Of a stretch of 64,000 nucleotides of DNA, positions 62,787-64,000 are shown in pieces. The DNA comes from Buchnera aphidicola (Muscaphis stroyani). Its GTDB lineage: Bacteria; Pseudomonadota; Gammaproteobacteria; Enterobacterales; Enterobacteriaceae. Made by a program: the position numbers and the translations under genes. The DNA is taken from positions 372,001-436,000 of the forward strand of contig NZ_CP034861.1 of the NCBI RefSeq assembly GCF_005080865.1, in the 5' to 3' direction. Position 1 is the stretch's first letter. Each line of letters opens with the position of its first letter. Under the pieces are notes generated by a model. That model was given only the letters and a program-made list of their open reading frames with translations. It did not search any database and was not told the origin of the DNA.

Positions 62787-63410
62787 TTACATATTTTTAA
62801 ATATCCATATATTATTAGGTGTTAGTACAATGGGCAAAGGAACATCCCAAGATTTAGTTGGTATATTTCTAATATATTGAAAATCGTATGCTAAACCCAT
62901 AATAAAAAATTTTTTTTTGCACCAATTCATCAAAAAAAAATCGTAAAAACCTCCTCCCATTCCTAATCTGGATCCTTTTTGATCAAAAGCTACTAACGGT
63001 ACTATAATTATATCTAAATACAAATCAGAAATAATATCTTTAGATTCGTAAAAAGGCTCCAATATATTATATTTATTTCGATATAAAATCGAGTTACAAG
63101 AAAATCGAACAAAAATCATTTTCTTATTACGTCTGGATTTTATTACAGGGACAAATGTTTTATAGTTATTTAGCCATAGCCTTAAAATTAAAGGATAAGT
63201 GTCTAATTCCCCATCAAATGGTATAAATAAGGCTATATTTTTAGAATTACAAAAAAAATTAAAATTAAATGCTATTTTTGATACTTTCATTGATGCAATG
63301 CGCTGATCTAAAACGGTTAAAGATTTTCTTAAATTTCGAATATTCTCACGAATTTTTCTACGATAGTTACATAATTTTGTTAATTTTTTCATTTTTAAAT
63401 AATAAGGCAT
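62787..63410 (-). CDS. fau: 5-formyltetrahydrofolate cyclo-ligase (YgfA/Fau)
   Basis: Recycles 5-formyl-THF to 5,10-methenyl-THF with ATP. It is 207 aa (E. coli 182). The diagnostic motif GSRLGMGGGFYD, FDGELDTYPLI and PLVAFDQKG are present; WDVPLPIVLTPNNIWIF closes the protein. The N-terminus is longer than in E. coli: an internal ATG at 63392 would start at MKKLTKLCNYRRKIR. E. coli has the 6S RNA gene just upstream; here only 65 bases separate it from rpiA, so no 6S RNA fits. It converges closely on rsmE. Confidence 0.92.
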   Translation of the reverse strand: MPYYLKMKKLTKLCNYRRKIRENIRNLRKSLTVLDQRIASMKVSKIAFNFNFFCNSKNIALFIPFDGELDTYPLILRLWLNNYKTFVPVIKSRRNKKMIFVRFSCNSILYRNKYNILEPFYESKDIISDLYLDIIIVPLVAFDQKGSRLGMGGGFYDFFLMNWCKKKFFIMGLAYDFQYIRNIPTKSWDVPLPIVLTPNNIWIFKNM

Positions 63411-63475
63411 TAGTTTATAAAATATTTTAAATTCTATAAAAATTTAAAAAAATTTAGCATTTTTAAGTGACAATT

Positions 63476-64000
63476 TTATTTTTTAATTACTTCAACTCCA
63501 TTTTTTTTTCCAATTAAAACAATATCAGCACTTCTTTTGGCAAATAAACCAACAGTCACTACTCCAGGAAATGAATTAATTTTATCTTCCATTAAAATAG
63601 GATTTTGTATGTGCAAATTATATACATCTAAAATTATATTTCCATTCTCTGTTACAACATTTTTACGAAATTTTGGATTTCCTCCAATTTTAATTATTTC
63701 TCTAGATATATAAGTAAGAGCCATTGGAATAATTTCAATAGGTAACGGAAATTTTCCAAGAACATCTACTCTTTTAGACTGATCAATAATACAAACAAAT
63801 TTTTTAGAAATTTCAGCAATAATTTTTTCTCCCGTTAAAGCAGCTCCGCCCCCTTTAATCATTTGCATTTGATAATTGATTTCATCTGCACTATCTATAT
63901 AAACATCCAATGAATTAAAATTATTAATATTTAACACTTTTATTCCATATTTTTTAAGTAAAACAGTAGAAGAATTAGAACTGGATATTGCTCCATATAT
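63476..64000 (-). CDS. rpiA: Ribose-5-phosphate isomerase A (partial, 5' end beyond window)
   Basis: Interconverts ribose-5-phosphate and ribulose-5-phosphate. The frame is open to the right edge; the in-frame GTG at 63937 is not the true start, since upstream codons read [15 protein letters not shown], matching the E. coli SSSDASTEKLKSLGI segment. [10 protein letters not shown] carries the two catalytic Asps, [11 protein letters not shown] the Lys, and [14 protein letters not shown] the C-terminal family block. About 45 N-terminal residues, including the GTGSTA phosphate loop, are outside the window. Confidence 0.95.
   Translation of the reverse strand: MYGAISSSNSSTVLLKKYGIKVLNINNFNSLDVYIDSADEINYQMQMIKGGGAALTGEKIIAEISKKFVCIIDQSKRVDVLGKFPLPIEIIPMALTYISREIIKIGGNPKFRKNVVTENGNIILDVYNLHIQNPILMEDKINSFPGVVTVGLFAKRSADIVLIGKKNGVEVIKK

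Noticed and set aside
63411-63475. 6S RNA gene upstream of fau, as in E. coli
   Set aside because: The spacer to rpiA is only 65 bases, too short for 6S RNA.

Overview
The window is a stretch of chromosome from a reduced-genome obligate endosymbiont that is almost certainly Buchnera aphidicola (Gammaproteobacteria). Three things point there: extreme A+T bias in genes and spacers, proteins whose closest recognisable relatives are the E. coli orthologues at nearly identical lengths, and gene order that is E. coli order with blocks removed (for example rpmF-fabD without plsX/fabH, acpP-tmk without fabF/pabC/mltG, deaD-pnp without nlpI, ftsH-secG without folP/glmM). No transposons, prophage, CRISPR, toxin-antitoxin, restriction or other defence genes were seen.

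Layout. 1-7.4 kb (+): end of rluC, rpmF, fabD-fabG-acpP-tmk-holB-ycfH, ptsG, hinT. 7.8-12 kb (-): a single general porin, asnS, pncB. 12.1-15.5 kb (+): pyrD, uup. 15.6-21.1 kb (-): trhO, valS, pepA. 21.3-24.3 kb (+): argF, pyrB-pyrI, ridA. 24.4-39.9 kb (-): deaD, pnp, rpsO, truB, rbfA, infB, nusA, tRNA-Leu(GAG), secG, a 1.2-kb gene-free gap, ftsH, rlmE, greA. 40.5-43.9 kb (+): ibaG, murA, rplU-rpmA-obgE. 43.9-44.8 kb (-): rplM-rpsI. 45-49.8 kb (+): pheA, ffh, rpsP-rimM-trmD-rplS. Then tldD (-), aroQ (+), fis and rluD (-), bamD, alaS, csrA, tRNA-Ser(GCU), tRNA-Arg(ACG) and gshA (+), metK (-), endA-rsmE (+), fau (-) and a partial rpiA (-) that runs off the end.

How it fits together. Most content is translation, ribosome maturation and RNA turnover. 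The rest is pyrimidine and arginine synthesis (pyrD, pyrBI, argF, sharing carbamoyl phosphate), aromatic amino acid supply to the host (aroQ, pheA), a stub of type II fatty-acid synthesis (fabD, fabG, acpP), peptidoglycan entry (murA), glucose uptake (ptsG), envelope biogenesis (porin, bamD, secG, ftsH), methyl donor, folate and glutathione metabolism (metK, fau, gshA), and two global regulators (fis, csrA).

The most notable observation is that five otherwise well-conserved genes (pyrD, pyrB, rlmE, endA, rsmE) are each interrupted by exactly one missing base in a 9-11 nt A or T run. Adding one base restores a protein of almost exactly family length in every case. This fits either the poly(A) transcriptional slippage known from Buchnera or systematic homopolymer undercalling. 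Other points are a PheA whose phenylalanine-binding motifs are gone, a BamD with no cysteine and so no lipid anchor, a HinT that has lost the first histidine of its triad motif, and a rimM whose likely start is not AUG. I found no convincing undescribed multi-gene system.
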